A stretch of DNA of 15,243 nt from JBOFFC01 sp051648405 (lineage in GTDB: Bacteria > Planctomycetota > Planctomycetia > Pirellulales > Lacipirellulaceae), in NCBI GenBank assembly GCA_051648405.1, contig JBOFFC010000046.1, forward strand, positions 1-15,243. The letters run 5' to 3'. How positions within the stretch are numbered: the first letter of the stretch is position 1; each line of letters begins with the position of its first letter. This document shows positions 1 to 7,188 of the stretch, piece by piece. The translations under genes were made by a program, and so were the position numbers. Below the pieces are notes generated by a model. The model saw nothing but the letters and a program-made list of their open reading frames with translations. It did no database searches and was not told the origin of the DNA.

Positions 1-69
1 GCTCAAGCCACCGCTGTGCCGCCCGGTCGCTCCCTTGACGGTCGCGGCTCGGTGTTCGCGCGCTTCGAG

Positions 70-1026
70 TTACGTCGGCGCACGCCGCAGCACCCGTCCG
101 CGATCGACGGTCACGAACCCCAGCGATTCGTACAACGACAGGGCCGCGGCGTTCTCGGCCATCGTCTGCGCCTCGACCACCGAGGCGCCGCGGCGCTGCA
201 CCAACTTGAGCGCTTCGTTCAGCAGGTGGGTCGCCACCTTCTGGCGGCGATGGGCCGGATCGACCCACAGCTCGATCATCCCGACCGTCGGTATGCCCCA
301 CGCCGAAGCGAGGGGCTCGATGTCCCAGAAGACCACCCGCGCGATCTCGCCGCCGCCGGAACGCTCGTGCAGCGTGAAGCGGATCCGGTCGTGCCCCCCG
401 GTGACGCACGCCTCCCACCAGTCGCGCGCGGCGGGGAGGTAGGTTTGCTCGACGAACGTGTCGCGCCGCAGGCTGCGCGTTTCACGCGGACCACCAAATC
501 GGTAGCGGGCTAGTTCCCGCTGCAGCACCACGGTGCGCGCTGATTCCTCGTAGCGGTTGCGCAGGAAGTGCTCCGCCTGCCGCGGGTCGCTGTCGAGGAT
601 CCCGGGTAACTCGCTCCCGCCGTACAGGCCCAGGTAGAACGCGTCGAGCGGTCGTACGCCGCCGGCGTAGTGGACCGTCGCCCCGCGGGCGCGCTGCCGC
701 CGTTCGCTGTGCGCGATCAGTTCGTCGGCAAGGCCCGGCTCATCCAGGTCGCCGCGGAGCATCAACATCTGCGTCGATCCGAGCGACGTGTCGATCGCGT
801 CGCCTGCCTCGTTCGGACCGAAGCCCGCGTGCGCAAACCCGACCGGCTCGCCGTCGAGGGTTGCGATCAGCAGGTCGTCGGGCTCGAAGAACTGCTTCGA
901 GAAGACGCACAGCTCGAGCATCGCCGCGCTTACCGGCTGCGCCAGGCCGCGCTGCGGGGGCTGCGTCCGCCAGACCCGCGCTAAGTGCGGCGGGTCAGAG
1001 TTGCGGAAGGCCCGGATCTGGTACAC
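70..1026 (-). CDS. Tandem GNAT-family N-acetyltransferase
   Basis: Predicted cytoplasmic acetyl-CoA-dependent acyltransferase, 318 residues, substrate unknown. The C-terminal half (about 180-310) is a recognisable GNAT domain: a beta-strand/turn segment IELWVDPAHRR (251-261), then the CoA-binding helix KVATHLLNEAL, and the motif B segment ENAAALSLYESLGF (291-304). The CoA pyrophosphate loop (consensus Q/R-x-x-G-x-G/A) reads RRQKVA, so the usual central glycine is a lysine. The N-terminal half (about 1-170) contains a second, more divergent GNAT-like fold (LLIATLDGEPVGFAHAGF at 52-69, YLGLYGGSELPG at 131-142), and the size fits a two-domain GNAT. The start is GTG with only a weak ribosome site. 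It lies 102 bp downstream of the Rieske gene on the same strand and is probably the last gene of that unit. Family assignment is firm; the role is unknown. Confidence 0.85.
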   Translation of the reverse strand: MYQIRAFRNSDPPHLARVWRTQPPQRGLAQPVSAAMLELCVFSKQFFEPDDLLIATLDGEPVGFAHAGFGPNEAGDAIDTSLGSTQMLMLRGDLDEPGLADELIAHSERRQRARGATVHYAGGVRPLDAFYLGLYGGSELPGILDSDPRQAEHFLRNRYEESARTVVLQRELARYRFGGPRETRSLRRDTFVEQTYLPAARDWWEACVTGGHDRIRFTLHERSGGGEIARVVFWDIEPLASAWGIPTVGMIELWVDPAHRRQKVATHLLNEALKLVQRRGASVVEAQTMAENAAALSLYESLGFVTVDRGRVLRRAPT

Positions 1027-1087
1027 GGCGCCGCTCGTCTCGGGAGAGCTCGGGCGGGGCGCAACGGGGGATCGTGCGTCCGCTCGA

Positions 1088-1138
1088 CGACGGTTGGGCT
1101 TGAAACGCCCCTGGCGCCGGACGGGTCGTCAACCGTCG
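1088..1138. repeat. Inverted repeat between Rieske and GNAT genes
   Basis: A perfect 9-bp inverted repeat, CGACGGTTG (1088-1096) and CAACCGTCG (1130-1138), encloses a smaller hairpin with GGGC/GCCC arms (1096-1099 and 1107-1110). The right arm overlaps the last codon and stop of the Rieske gene. There is no T-tract. It could be a processing or attenuation structure between two co-directional genes, or a chance GC-rich fold. Confidence 0.35.
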
Positions 1139-1470
1139 GACGGGGGGCTCAAGCGGACTTGGATCGTAGCTCCGACGACCCGCGTCCGAAAGACACGCTG
1201 GCGGATCGTCTTGCTTTCGAGCTGCCTGCCGGTTACCGGGTTGTACTGCCAACCGTGCCAGGGGCAAGTCAGCACCCCGTCGCACAGTCGCCCCTTGCCG
1301 AGCGGCCCCCCTTGGTGGGCGCACAGGCCGTCGAGGGCCGCGATCTCGCCGTCGTGGTTCACCAGCGCGACGATGGTCCCTTCCACGAGCACCTCGGCCA
1401 CCCCGCCGGGGGGGAGCTGGTCGGCGGCCAGGGCGTCGCGCCACTCCGTTGTTTGGTCGCCGTCCGTCAA
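1129..1470 (-). CDS. Small Rieske [2Fe-2S] ferredoxin-like protein
   Basis: A single-domain Rieske protein of 113 residues, expected to be a soluble electron carrier such as a dioxygenase-type ferredoxin. Both halves of the Rieske motif are present: C50-A-H52 in LCAHQGGPLGKG and C69-P-W-H72 in CPWHGW. These supply the two Cys and two His cluster ligands. The conserved tail GRQL..RVFRTRVVGATIQV matches the usual C-terminal beta strands. There is no membrane anchor and no oxygenase domain. The start is TTG, and its first bases overlap the TGA stop of the upstream acyltransferase (TTGA). A GAGGGG ribosome site lies 8 nt upstream, inside the acyltransferase gene, so translation is probably coupled. 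The electron donor and acceptor are not encoded here; they could be a distant oxygenase or NirD-like partner. The family is certain, the partner unknown. Confidence 0.93.
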   Translation of the reverse strand: MTDGDQTTEWRDALAADQLPPGGVAEVLVEGTIVALVNHDGEIAALDGLCAHQGGPLGKGRLCDGVLTCPWHGWQYNPVTGRQLESKTIRQRVFRTRVVGATIQVRLSPPSDG

Positions 1471-2444
1471 GCGGCCGTCCCCTCACCGGGTTGACGCTCG
1501 GCCGAGCTCGAGGTCGCCCCCTCGGTAGGCTTAGGGCGGCGTTTGGGGGGTTCCCCCTTCCAGCGGCGGTGTACCCACCAGTACTGGTCGGGGTTGCGGC
1601 GGATCGACCGCTCGAGCGCCGCGGTGAACCACTGCGTGAACAACGGGGTGGTCCCCAGGGCGAACCCCGGCTCGCGGGGGTCGATCGAGTCCTCCGGGCC
1701 AACGCGGTACCGCAGCGGCGCTTCCTGACGGCGGACGGCGATCACGAGCGTCGGCGCCGCGTAGGAAAGCGTGAACAGCGACACCGCCTTGTGGGTCGAG
1801 GCTGGCTTGCCAAAGAAATCGACCCAGCACCCCTTGGGCCCCGCGGCCTGGTCCCCCAGCAGCGTGATCGCCCCCCCATGGGACATCACCCGTTCGACGT
1901 CGTCGGCGCTCCCCGTCTTGGGGAGCATGTACTGGCCCGTGCGGCTGCGGAACTCGTTGACGTAGCGATCGACGTAGGGGTTGTCGATCGTCCGCGCGAC
2001 GGTGTGCGTCGGAAAGCCAAACAGACCGACCAAGTAGCCGCCGAGCTCAAAGTTGCCGAAGTGCCCCGAGATCAAGACCTTCGGGCCCGCGTCGAGGAGC
2101 GTCGAGACGACGAGCGCGTCGCGATCGAGCTTGCAATGGCGTCGCCAGCTCGTGCGGTGGACCTTGCGCGGCGTGTGGGCGATCTCGGCGACCATCAGGA
2201 GTAAGTGCCGCCAGGTCCGGCGCGTCACTTGGCGCCGCTCGGCTGCGCTCCAATCGGGAAACGCGATCCGCAGGTTCTCTTCGACGAGGTCGCCACGCAC
2301 CCGGAACACGTCGCTCGCCATCCAGCCGAGCCACGTGGCGAGGCGGTCGCAGAGCGAGAGCGGCAGCGCCTGCACGACCGCCACGACGAGGCGAAGGGCC
2401 ATGTACCCGGCGTAGTCGACTGCGGTCCCCCGAGTCGGTGTCAT
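1467..2444 (-). CDS. LpxL/HtrB-like lipid acyltransferase
   Basis: Predicted inner-membrane acyltransferase of the lipid A lauroyl/myristoyl transferase family (325 residues, normal size), which adds an acyl chain to a glycolipid or lysophospholipid. A hydrophobic N-terminal segment (about 12-32, RLVVAVVQALPLSL) would anchor it. The catalytic H-x4-E is seen as H128 FGNF E133 in ISGHFGNFELGG. Further family signatures are LLGDQAAGPKG with the following WVDFFGKPAST (195-216) and the C-terminal NPDQYWWVHRRWK (284-296). The frame stays open 104 codons upstream, but that segment is Arg-rich, low in hydrophobicity and overlaps the divergent cheX region. ATG at 2444 is therefore chosen, with GGAG about 11 nt upstream. 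It is the first gene of a three-gene unit with the Rieske and GNAT genes. The exact lipid substrate cannot be told from sequence. Confidence 0.9.
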   Translation of the reverse strand: MTPTRGTAVDYAGYMALRLVVAVVQALPLSLCDRLATWLGWMASDVFRVRGDLVEENLRIAFPDWSAAERRQVTRRTWRHLLLMVAEIAHTPRKVHRTSWRRHCKLDRDALVVSTLLDAGPKVLISGHFGNFELGGYLVGLFGFPTHTVARTIDNPYVDRYVNEFRSRTGQYMLPKTGSADDVERVMSHGGAITLLGDQAAGPKGCWVDFFGKPASTHKAVSLFTLSYAAPTLVIAVRRQEAPLRYRVGPEDSIDPREPGFALGTTPLFTQWFTAALERSIRRNPDQYWWVHRRWKGEPPKRRPKPTEGATSSSAERQPGEGTAA

Positions 2445-2678
2445 GGGGGCATCCGCTCCGCGTCGGTTGGCCCCAACGAGGCGCCGTATCGAACGAGGAG
2501 CAGCCCGTCGGCCGCCGACCAGTAATGACGAGGGCGCCGATTGTCGGAGCGGAACCGCGCACCGGCGCCGACCGACCGCGGGGTGTCTGGCCGATTGGCG
2601 CCACGGCGCGTCGTAGCGTTGCGAGGCCTGATTCCGCCTAGCGCCCCAGCAATCCGCCCGCCCCGCCCGCACTTGAAC

Positions 2679-3200
2679 ATGACCGCCGTCGCCGCACCCC
2701 CCTTTGTTTTGTCGATCAACCAGACGCTGCTCGACGCCATCGTCCCGGCTTGCCAAAAGGCCTTCGGGATGTCGAACGTCCGGGCGCGCTGCGTCGGTGC
2801 TTCGAGCGTCCCCGGGCGGCAGTCAGGGGTGATCACGGGGATGATCGGCGTCCACGGCGCCGTGTCGGGCTTCATTACGGTGAACCTATCGGAGCGGCTC
2901 TCGCTGCAAGTGGTCGAGGGACTGCTCGGCGAGCAGCTCACCCAGCTCACGCCGCAGGTGATCGACGGCGTTGGTGAGCTCACGAACATCGTCGCCGGGG
3001 GGATCAAGTCGGCCCTCAGTCGCACCGAATGGGCGTTCACTCAGATCACTGTCCCGTCGGTTATCGTCGGTGAAGGCTGCCAGGTCGCGTACGCGTCGGG
3101 ACTCGAGCTGCTCGACGTCACGTTCGAGGCCGAGTGCCCGACCGCGATCCAGATCAGCGACCGACTGTTGCACGTCACGCTGTCGCTGCTGCAACTGTAA
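2679..3200 (+). CDS. cheX: CheX-type chemotaxis phosphatase (CheC/CheX family)
   Basis: A 173-residue cytoplasmic protein of the CheC/CheX/FliY phosphatase family, which removes phosphate from CheY-type response regulators. One copy of the catalytic E-x2-N signature is present: E100-L-T-N103 in DGVGELTNIVAGGIKSAL. A single signature and this size fit CheX rather than CheC, which has two. Surrounding features match the fold: GVHGAVSGFITVNLS (57-71) before the signature helix, and a second half IVGEGCQVAYASGLELLDVTFE. The frame is open further upstream, but the extra 46 residues are Arg/Pro-rich and unlike the family, so ATG at 2679 is preferred even though no clear ribosome site precedes it. 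No CheY, CheA or receptor gene is nearby. It may act on a remote two-component pathway rather than motility. Confidence 0.85.
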   Translation: MTAVAAPPFVLSINQTLLDAIVPACQKAFGMSNVRARCVGASSVPGRQSGVITGMIGVHGAVSGFITVNLSERLSLQVVEGLLGEQLTQLTPQVIDGVGELTNIVAGGIKSALSRTEWAFTQITVPSVIVGEGCQVAYASGLELLDVTFEAECPTAIQISDRLLHVTLSLLQL

Positions 3201-3236
3201 CGACTCCGTCCGCTTTTCGGCCTGCGGCTCTGCGCT

Positions 3237-3698
3237 TCACGCCTCGTCGGCGGCGCGGACCCACGGGGTGATCGTCGCGTCGTTGGCGACCAGCTCGTTG
3301 GGGGCGAAGTAAAGCGCGATCTCGCGTTCGGCAGACTCGGGGCTGTCCGAACCGTGCACGAGGTTCATCTGCCGGCTCGAGCTGAAGTCGCCGCGGATCG
3401 TCCCGGGGGCCGCGTTCAGGCCACTCGTGGCGCCGAGCGCGTCGCGGACGACCTTCACCGCCTCGAGCCCCTCGAGCACCGCCGCGACGATCGGCCCGCC
3501 GGTGATGAACGCCTCGAGCGTCGGGTACCAACCCTTCTGCACGTGCTCGGCGTAGTGCTGCTTCGAGAGCTCGGGGGTGACGCGCATCAGCTTCATCGCC
3601 ACGAACTGCAAGCCCTTGTCCTCGAAGCGCGTGATGATCCGCCCCGTCAGGCGGCGCTGGACACAGTCGGGCTTTAGCAGGATCAGCGTGCGCTGCAT
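3237..3698 (-). CDS. ndk: Nucleoside diphosphate kinase
   Basis: Cytosolic enzyme that transfers the gamma phosphate of ATP to nucleoside diphosphates through a phosphohistidine intermediate. The 153 residues are about ten more than the usual bacterial length. It begins MQRTLILLKPDCVQRRLTGR, the typical Ndk opening with its KPD nucleotide-binding lysine. The active-site histidine is H115 in NLVHGSDSPESAEREI, preceded by the conserved GTIRGDF (99-105). Other family marks are HYAEHVQKGWYPTLEAF and the GGPIVAAVLEG segment. It converges with cheX (36 bp between stops) and diverges from the Ala/Pro-rich lipoprotein gene, so it appears monocistronic. Confidence 0.98.
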   Translation of the reverse strand: MQRTLILLKPDCVQRRLTGRIITRFEDKGLQFVAMKLMRVTPELSKQHYAEHVQKGWYPTLEAFITGGPIVAAVLEGLEAVKVVRDALGATSGLNAAPGTIRGDFSSSRQMNLVHGSDSPESAEREIALYFAPNELVANDATITPWVRAADEA

Positions 3699-3892
3699 GA
3701 CGGGCTCGGCGAAGTCGTGGGGGGAGGTGGTGGAGGCGCTAGAGCAGCGAGTCTAGGCGACCTGTGCCGGCCCCTCAACCCGAGCGTCCGCTGCTTGCTA
3801 GCGGCGAAAACGGCCTCGACAGGGCGTGGGGAGTTGGTAGCCTCCGCCGCGCATCCGTCGATTCCGTTCCTCACCCGCCTACACCCACTGCA

Positions 3893-4873
3893 ATGCCCAG
3901 CCGGCCGCGTGCGACGCGACGCGAACTGACCCGGCCGCGCACGGCGATCGCCGTCGCGTGGGTGTGCGCCCTCGCCAGCGGCTGCGCGGGGAAGATCGGG
4001 AGCGTCCCCAACCCGTTCACCTCCGCGGATCGCGTCCCCCCCCCGGCGACGCGCGCAATAGCGCCCGGGACGGCGATGCCGTACTACCCAAACGACCCGC
4101 TGCCGCCGCTGACCGCGAACGCCCCGGGTTTCGGCGCCGCAGCCGCCACGCCCACGTTTGGGGCCGCGCAGCCCTTCGGCGCAGCGCCGGCGCTCCCCGC
4201 CGCGACGCCCTACGCCGCAACGAGCCCCGCAACGGCCCCCTACGGCGCCGCGCCGTACGCTGGGTCGGCGGGGAGCTTTCCCACTCCGCCAATGACTGGC
4301 GCCCTGCCCGCGAACCCGTTCGGCGCGACCAGCCCCGCCGCATCCCCGTGGCCCCCGGCCACGGCCCCCGGCCTTCCCGTTCAAGGCGTTCCCGCGGCCC
4401 CGAGCACATACGCCCCCGCCCCCCCCGCCGCGAACAATCCCTACTCCGGCATGCGCCCGCCGACCCCCCAGCCCCTGGCGGCCCGGGCGCCGGGGACGGT
4501 CGTTGCCGGGGACAGGATAATCGCCCCTCAGGATAGCGGCCCCCTGCGGTTCGAGCCGCAGGGCCCGTGGGGCGGGACGTCGATCGGGGGTCGTACCCCC
4601 CCTGCCCCGCAGGTCGCGGCGGCGACGCCCCGGACCGCGTCCGACCTGCCCGCTACGGCGCGGGGGTGGATCTCGGGCTCGGCCCCGGTGCGAACGCAGC
4701 TCGCCGCGAACGACGCCCGCGTGCGGGTGCCGAGCGGCGGCGTGGCGGTCCGCGAGGCGGTGAGCGTCGCGGCGCTCAGCGGCTCTCCCCAAACGGGACG
4801 CGTGCAGATCACGCCGCTCGACGGGGGGGCGACCGGCGGCGGCCAATCGCCGGAGACGATGGGGTGGCGTTAG
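3893..4873 (+). CDS. Ala/Pro-rich putative lipoprotein
   Basis: Not recognised as any characterised family. The 326-residue product has an Arg-rich n-region, a hydrophobic stretch AIAVAWVCALASG (18-30) and C31 at a lipobox-like LASGC, so it is probably a lipid-anchored exported protein. The rest is low-complexity Ala/Pro/Gly with recurring PFGA, PYAA and NPFGA-like elements. Only the last third (about 205-326) is more ordinary, with VVAGDRIIAPQDSGPLRFEP and GRVQITPLDGG. ATG at 3893 is chosen because it puts the signal sequence at the N-terminus; the frame is open to 3764, but that extension is not signal-like. A -35/-10-like pair TCGACA-N16-TAGCCT lies near 3817-3844 (weak). A run of nine C near 4036-4044 is slippage-prone. 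The stop codon forms the left TTAG target repeat of the adjacent MITE-like element. Confidence 0.7.
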   Translation: MPSRPRATRRELTRPRTAIAVAWVCALASGCAGKIGSVPNPFTSADRVPPPATRAIAPGTAMPYYPNDPLPPLTANAPGFGAAAATPTFGAAQPFGAAPALPAATPYAATSPATAPYGAAPYAGSAGSFPTPPMTGALPANPFGATSPAASPWPPATAPGLPVQGVPAAPSTYAPAPPAANNPYSGMRPPTPQPLAARAPGTVVAGDRIIAPQDSGPLRFEPQGPWGGTSIGGRTPPAPQVAAATPRTASDLPATARGWISGSAPVRTQLAANDARVRVPSGGVAVREAVSVAALSGSPQTGRVQITPLDGGATGGGQSPETMGWR

Positions 4874-5023
4874 CAGCCTGCTGATCCTTCAAAAGGCAGC
4901 GTCGTCGCACCGAGGCGACATCGAAACCGTGGCGCTTTCGCCGCGGCTTCGCGAGCCACGAACGGCTCGGCCGTGAGCTTGGCGAGGTTGAAAAACGCCC
5001 CGACGGCGTTCTTCAACAGGCTG
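4874..5023. mobile_element. 150-bp MITE-like element with TIRs and TTAG target duplication
   Basis: A short non-coding element with terminal inverted repeats. The left end is CAGCCTGCTGA (4874-4884); the right end read on the minus strand is CAGCCTGTTGA, matching 10 of 11. It is flanked by perfect 4-bp direct repeats TTAG at 4870-4873 and 5024-5027. These fit a target-site duplication and the YTAR pattern of some IS5-type elements. The interior has no coding frame but contains hairpins. One is 4987-4999 with 5005-5017 (13-bp arms, one mismatch, 5-nt loop); smaller pairs are GTGGC/GCCAC (4929-4933, 4955-4959). The element sits exactly at the end of the lipoprotein gene, whose TAG stop belongs to the left TTAG. 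The transposase that would mobilise it is not in the window, so the parent family is not assigned. Confidence 0.65.
4987..5017. terminator. Strong hairpin at right end of the MITE-like element
   Basis: Arms 4987-4999 and 5005-5017 pair over 13 positions with one mismatch around the loop CCGAC. A run of five A in the left arm gives A/T-containing edges. It lies downstream of the lipoprotein gene and upstream of the SecA-like gene, so it could end lipoprotein transcription, although no T-tract follows. It may equally be only the folded sub-terminal repeat of the element. Confidence 0.35.
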
Positions 5024-5095
5024 TTAGGGGGGCCGGGGCGCGCCCGCTAAGCCGCGAGCGGTTAGAATCAACGGGCGCTCCGACCGCTTCCAATC

Positions 5096-7075
5096 TTGGC
5101 TATCCCCTCTGGCGCCGTGGCGACACTCCCTCAAGGCTTTGGGCGACGCGTGCAGGCCCTGCTGGGGTCGCAGAACAAGCGGCTGCTCGCGCGCTGGGCG
5201 GGGTACATCGACCCGGTGACGCAGCGTGGCCCCGCACTCGAAAAACTCAACGACTACGACTTCCGCAAGGAGAGCCTGTCGCTCCGCTACCGAGCTCGGA
5301 GCGGCGAGCCGCTCGACCGACTAGTCGTCGAAGGATTCGCCCTCGTCCGCGAGGCCGGGCGGCGGGCGAAGGGGATGCGTCACTTCGACGTGCAACTCCT
5401 CGGCGGGGCCGCGGCGCACCACGGCTCGATCATCGAGATGCAAACCGGCGAGGGCAAAACCCTCACCGCTACGCTGCCGATGTACCTGGCGGCGCTCGAC
5501 GGCAAGGGCGCCCACCTGGCGACGGTCAACGACTACCTCGCCGCCCGCGACGCCGAGCTGATGAAGCCCCTCTACGCGGCGCTTGGGATGACGGTCGGCG
5601 TCATCCAGTCGCAGATGCAGCAGGCGGATCGCGGAAAGTCGTACGCCTGCGACGTGACGTACGGCACGGCGAACGAGATGGGCTTCGACTTCCTCCGCGA
5701 CCGGCTGCTGAAGCGGCGGATCGACGAGGGGGCCCGCGACCTGTTCGGCGAGATGCTCTCGGGGAACGGCTCGGGGGGTGGGGGCGAGAAGCCGGCGCAG
5801 CGCGACCTCCACTTTATGCTGGTCGACGAGGCCGACAGCATCCTCATCGACGAGGCGCGGACGCCGCTTATCATCAGCGCGCTGCCCGGCGCCGAGGAAG
5901 CGATCGCCGCCGAGGCGTACCAGTGGGCGGCCGCCGAGGCGGCCGGCTTCGTCGAGGACGAGCACTACGATTACGAGCACAAGGAGAAACGGGTCGACCT
6001 CATGCTCCCAGGCCGCCGGCGCGTGCGCGAGCTCGCCAAGCCCCCCGCGATGGACACGCTCCCGCTGTCGGAGATCTACGAGTACGCCGAGCGCGCGATC
6101 AAGGTCGCCCGCGAGATGTTCCTCGACCGGCACTACGTCGTCCGCGACGACGAGATCGTGATCGTCGACGAGTTCACTGGCCGCCTCGCCGAGGGCCGCA
6201 AGTGGCGTTCCGGCTTGCACCAGGCGGTCGAGGCCAAGGAGGGGGTGCCGATCACCTTCGAGACCAACCAGGCGGCGCGGATCACGATCCAGGACCTGTT
6301 CCTACGCTACAACCGCCTCGCCGGGATGACCGGCACGGCGAGCACCAGTAGCCCCGAGCTGCGAAAGATCTATAAAGTCCACGTGCTGCCGATCCCCACC
6401 AACCGCCCGCCGATCCGCGCGGAATGGCCGGCGCTGGTGTTCGGGTCGGCCGAGGCAAAGTGGGGGGCGATCGTCGAAGAGATCAAGTCGGTCCACGCCA
6501 CCGGTCGCCCGGTGCTGGTCGGCACACGTTCAATCGACAAGAGCGAGCGCCTGGCGACGCTGCTCGAAGCGGGGGGGATCGCGACGACCGTCCTCAACGC
6601 CCGCCACGTGGCCCGCGAGGCGGAGATCGTCTCCGGCGCGGGGCAACCGGGACGCGTCACCGTGGCGACCAACATGGCGGGGCGCGGCACCGACATCCAG
6701 CTCGGCACGGGCGTTCACGAGCTGGGGGGCCTGCACGTCATCTGCAGCGAGTTGCACGAGTCGCGGCGGATCGACCGTCAGCTTATCGGCCGCTGCGGCC
6801 GCCAGGGGGACCCGGGGAGCTACCGGCAGTTCCTGTCGCTCGACGACGAGATCCTGCTAGTCGGCTTCGGCCCGAAACGCGCCGAAAGTTTGAAGCGTCA
6901 CGGCGCCGCCAAGGAGGGGCCGATGCGGGTGAACGAGTCGCTCTTCACCCGCGCCCAACGGCGCGTCGAGCGTCGCCACTTCCGCGACCGCAAGGTCCTG
7001 CTGTACCACGATAAGGAACGGCAGAAGATGCAGCGCGCGATGAGCCAGGACCCGTACCTCGATTCGCCCGGCTGA
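5096..7075 (+). CDS. Short SecA-family ATPase lacking the C-terminal third
   Basis: A SecA-type DEAD motor ATPase of 659 residues, against about 800-900 in housekeeping SecA. Present in order are FGMRHFDVQLLGG-like KGMRHFDVQLLGG (92-104), Walker A QTGEGKT (116-122), TVNDYLAARDAE, and the Walker B/DEAD segment LVDEADSILIDEARTPLIIS (242-261) after a Gly-rich insert (222-230). The preprotein-crosslinking domain follows (about 262-390, with IVDEFTGRLAEGRKW), then MTGTA (411-415), VLVGTRSIDKSE, ATNMAGRGTDIQLG (524-537) and SRRIDRQLIGRCGRQGD (556-572). The protein ends just after the start of the helical scaffold (RAQRRVERRHF..KVLLYHDKE). The helical wing, two-helix finger and zinc-binding tail are absent. 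The start is TTG with no clear ribosome site; GTG at 5117 is an alternative. It is probably an accessory SecA acting beside a full-length one elsewhere; its client proteins are unknown. Confidence 0.93.
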   Translation: MAIPSGAVATLPQGFGRRVQALLGSQNKRLLARWAGYIDPVTQRGPALEKLNDYDFRKESLSLRYRARSGEPLDRLVVEGFALVREAGRRAKGMRHFDVQLLGGAAAHHGSIIEMQTGEGKTLTATLPMYLAALDGKGAHLATVNDYLAARDAELMKPLYAALGMTVGVIQSQMQQADRGKSYACDVTYGTANEMGFDFLRDRLLKRRIDEGARDLFGEMLSGNGSGGGGEKPAQRDLHFMLVDEADSILIDEARTPLIISALPGAEEAIAAEAYQWAAAEAAGFVEDEHYDYEHKEKRVDLMLPGRRRVRELAKPPAMDTLPLSEIYEYAERAIKVAREMFLDRHYVVRDDEIVIVDEFTGRLAEGRKWRSGLHQAVEAKEGVPITFETNQAARITIQDLFLRYNRLAGMTGTASTSSPELRKIYKVHVLPIPTNRPPIRAEWPALVFGSAEAKWGAIVEEIKSVHATGRPVLVGTRSIDKSERLATLLEAGGIATTVLNARHVAREAEIVSGAGQPGRVTVATNMAGRGTDIQLGTGVHELGGLHVICSELHESRRIDRQLIGRCGRQGDPGSYRQFLSLDDEILLVGFGPKRAESLKRHGAAKEGPMRVNESLFTRAQRRVERRHFRDRKVLLYHDKERQKMQRAMSQDPYLDSPG

Positions 7076-7108
7076 GGTCGACGCACGCTTCTTATCGAGC
7101 TCGCGTCC

Positions 7109-7151
7109 ACCGTTCGCAGATCCGTGTTCGCGAGCGCCTGCTGCGAACCGT
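7109..7151. terminator. Stem-loop downstream of the SecA-like gene
   Basis: An 11-bp inverted repeat with one mismatch (7109-7119 and 7141-7151; core GTTCGCAG/CTGCGAAC) around a 21-nt loop, about 34 bp after the SecA-like stop. There is no following T-run, so it is at best a factor-assisted terminator or an RNA-processing structure. It overlaps the possible distal part of the integrase relic. Confidence 0.3.
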
Positions 7152-7188
7152 CCCGCACGCCACCCGCTTGGCAGGGGACCCGAAAGCC

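Noticed and set aside
1..69. Left window edge
   Set aside because: Only 69 bases beyond the GNAT stop. No gene, hairpin or promoter could be supported.
2441..2452. Three-codon mini-frame ATG CCC CCA TGA overlapping the acyltransferase start
   Set aside because: It could be read as a leader minicistron, but a match this short is easily due to chance and nothing else supports it.
2445..2756. N-terminal extension of the lipid acyltransferase to 429 residues
   Set aside because: The extra 104 residues are Arg-rich, not membrane-like, and overlap the start of cheX on the other strand. ATG at 2444 fits the family length.
3683..4846. Long open frame on the minus strand (387 codons) opposite the Ala/Pro-rich lipoprotein
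   Set aside because: Arg/Gly-rich with no domain. It is the antisense image of a low-complexity GC-rich gene and overlaps the start of ndk.
5321..6220. 299-codon open frame antisense to the SecA-like gene
   Set aside because: Leu/Val/Arg/His-rich mirror of strongly conserved SecA codons; no independent support.
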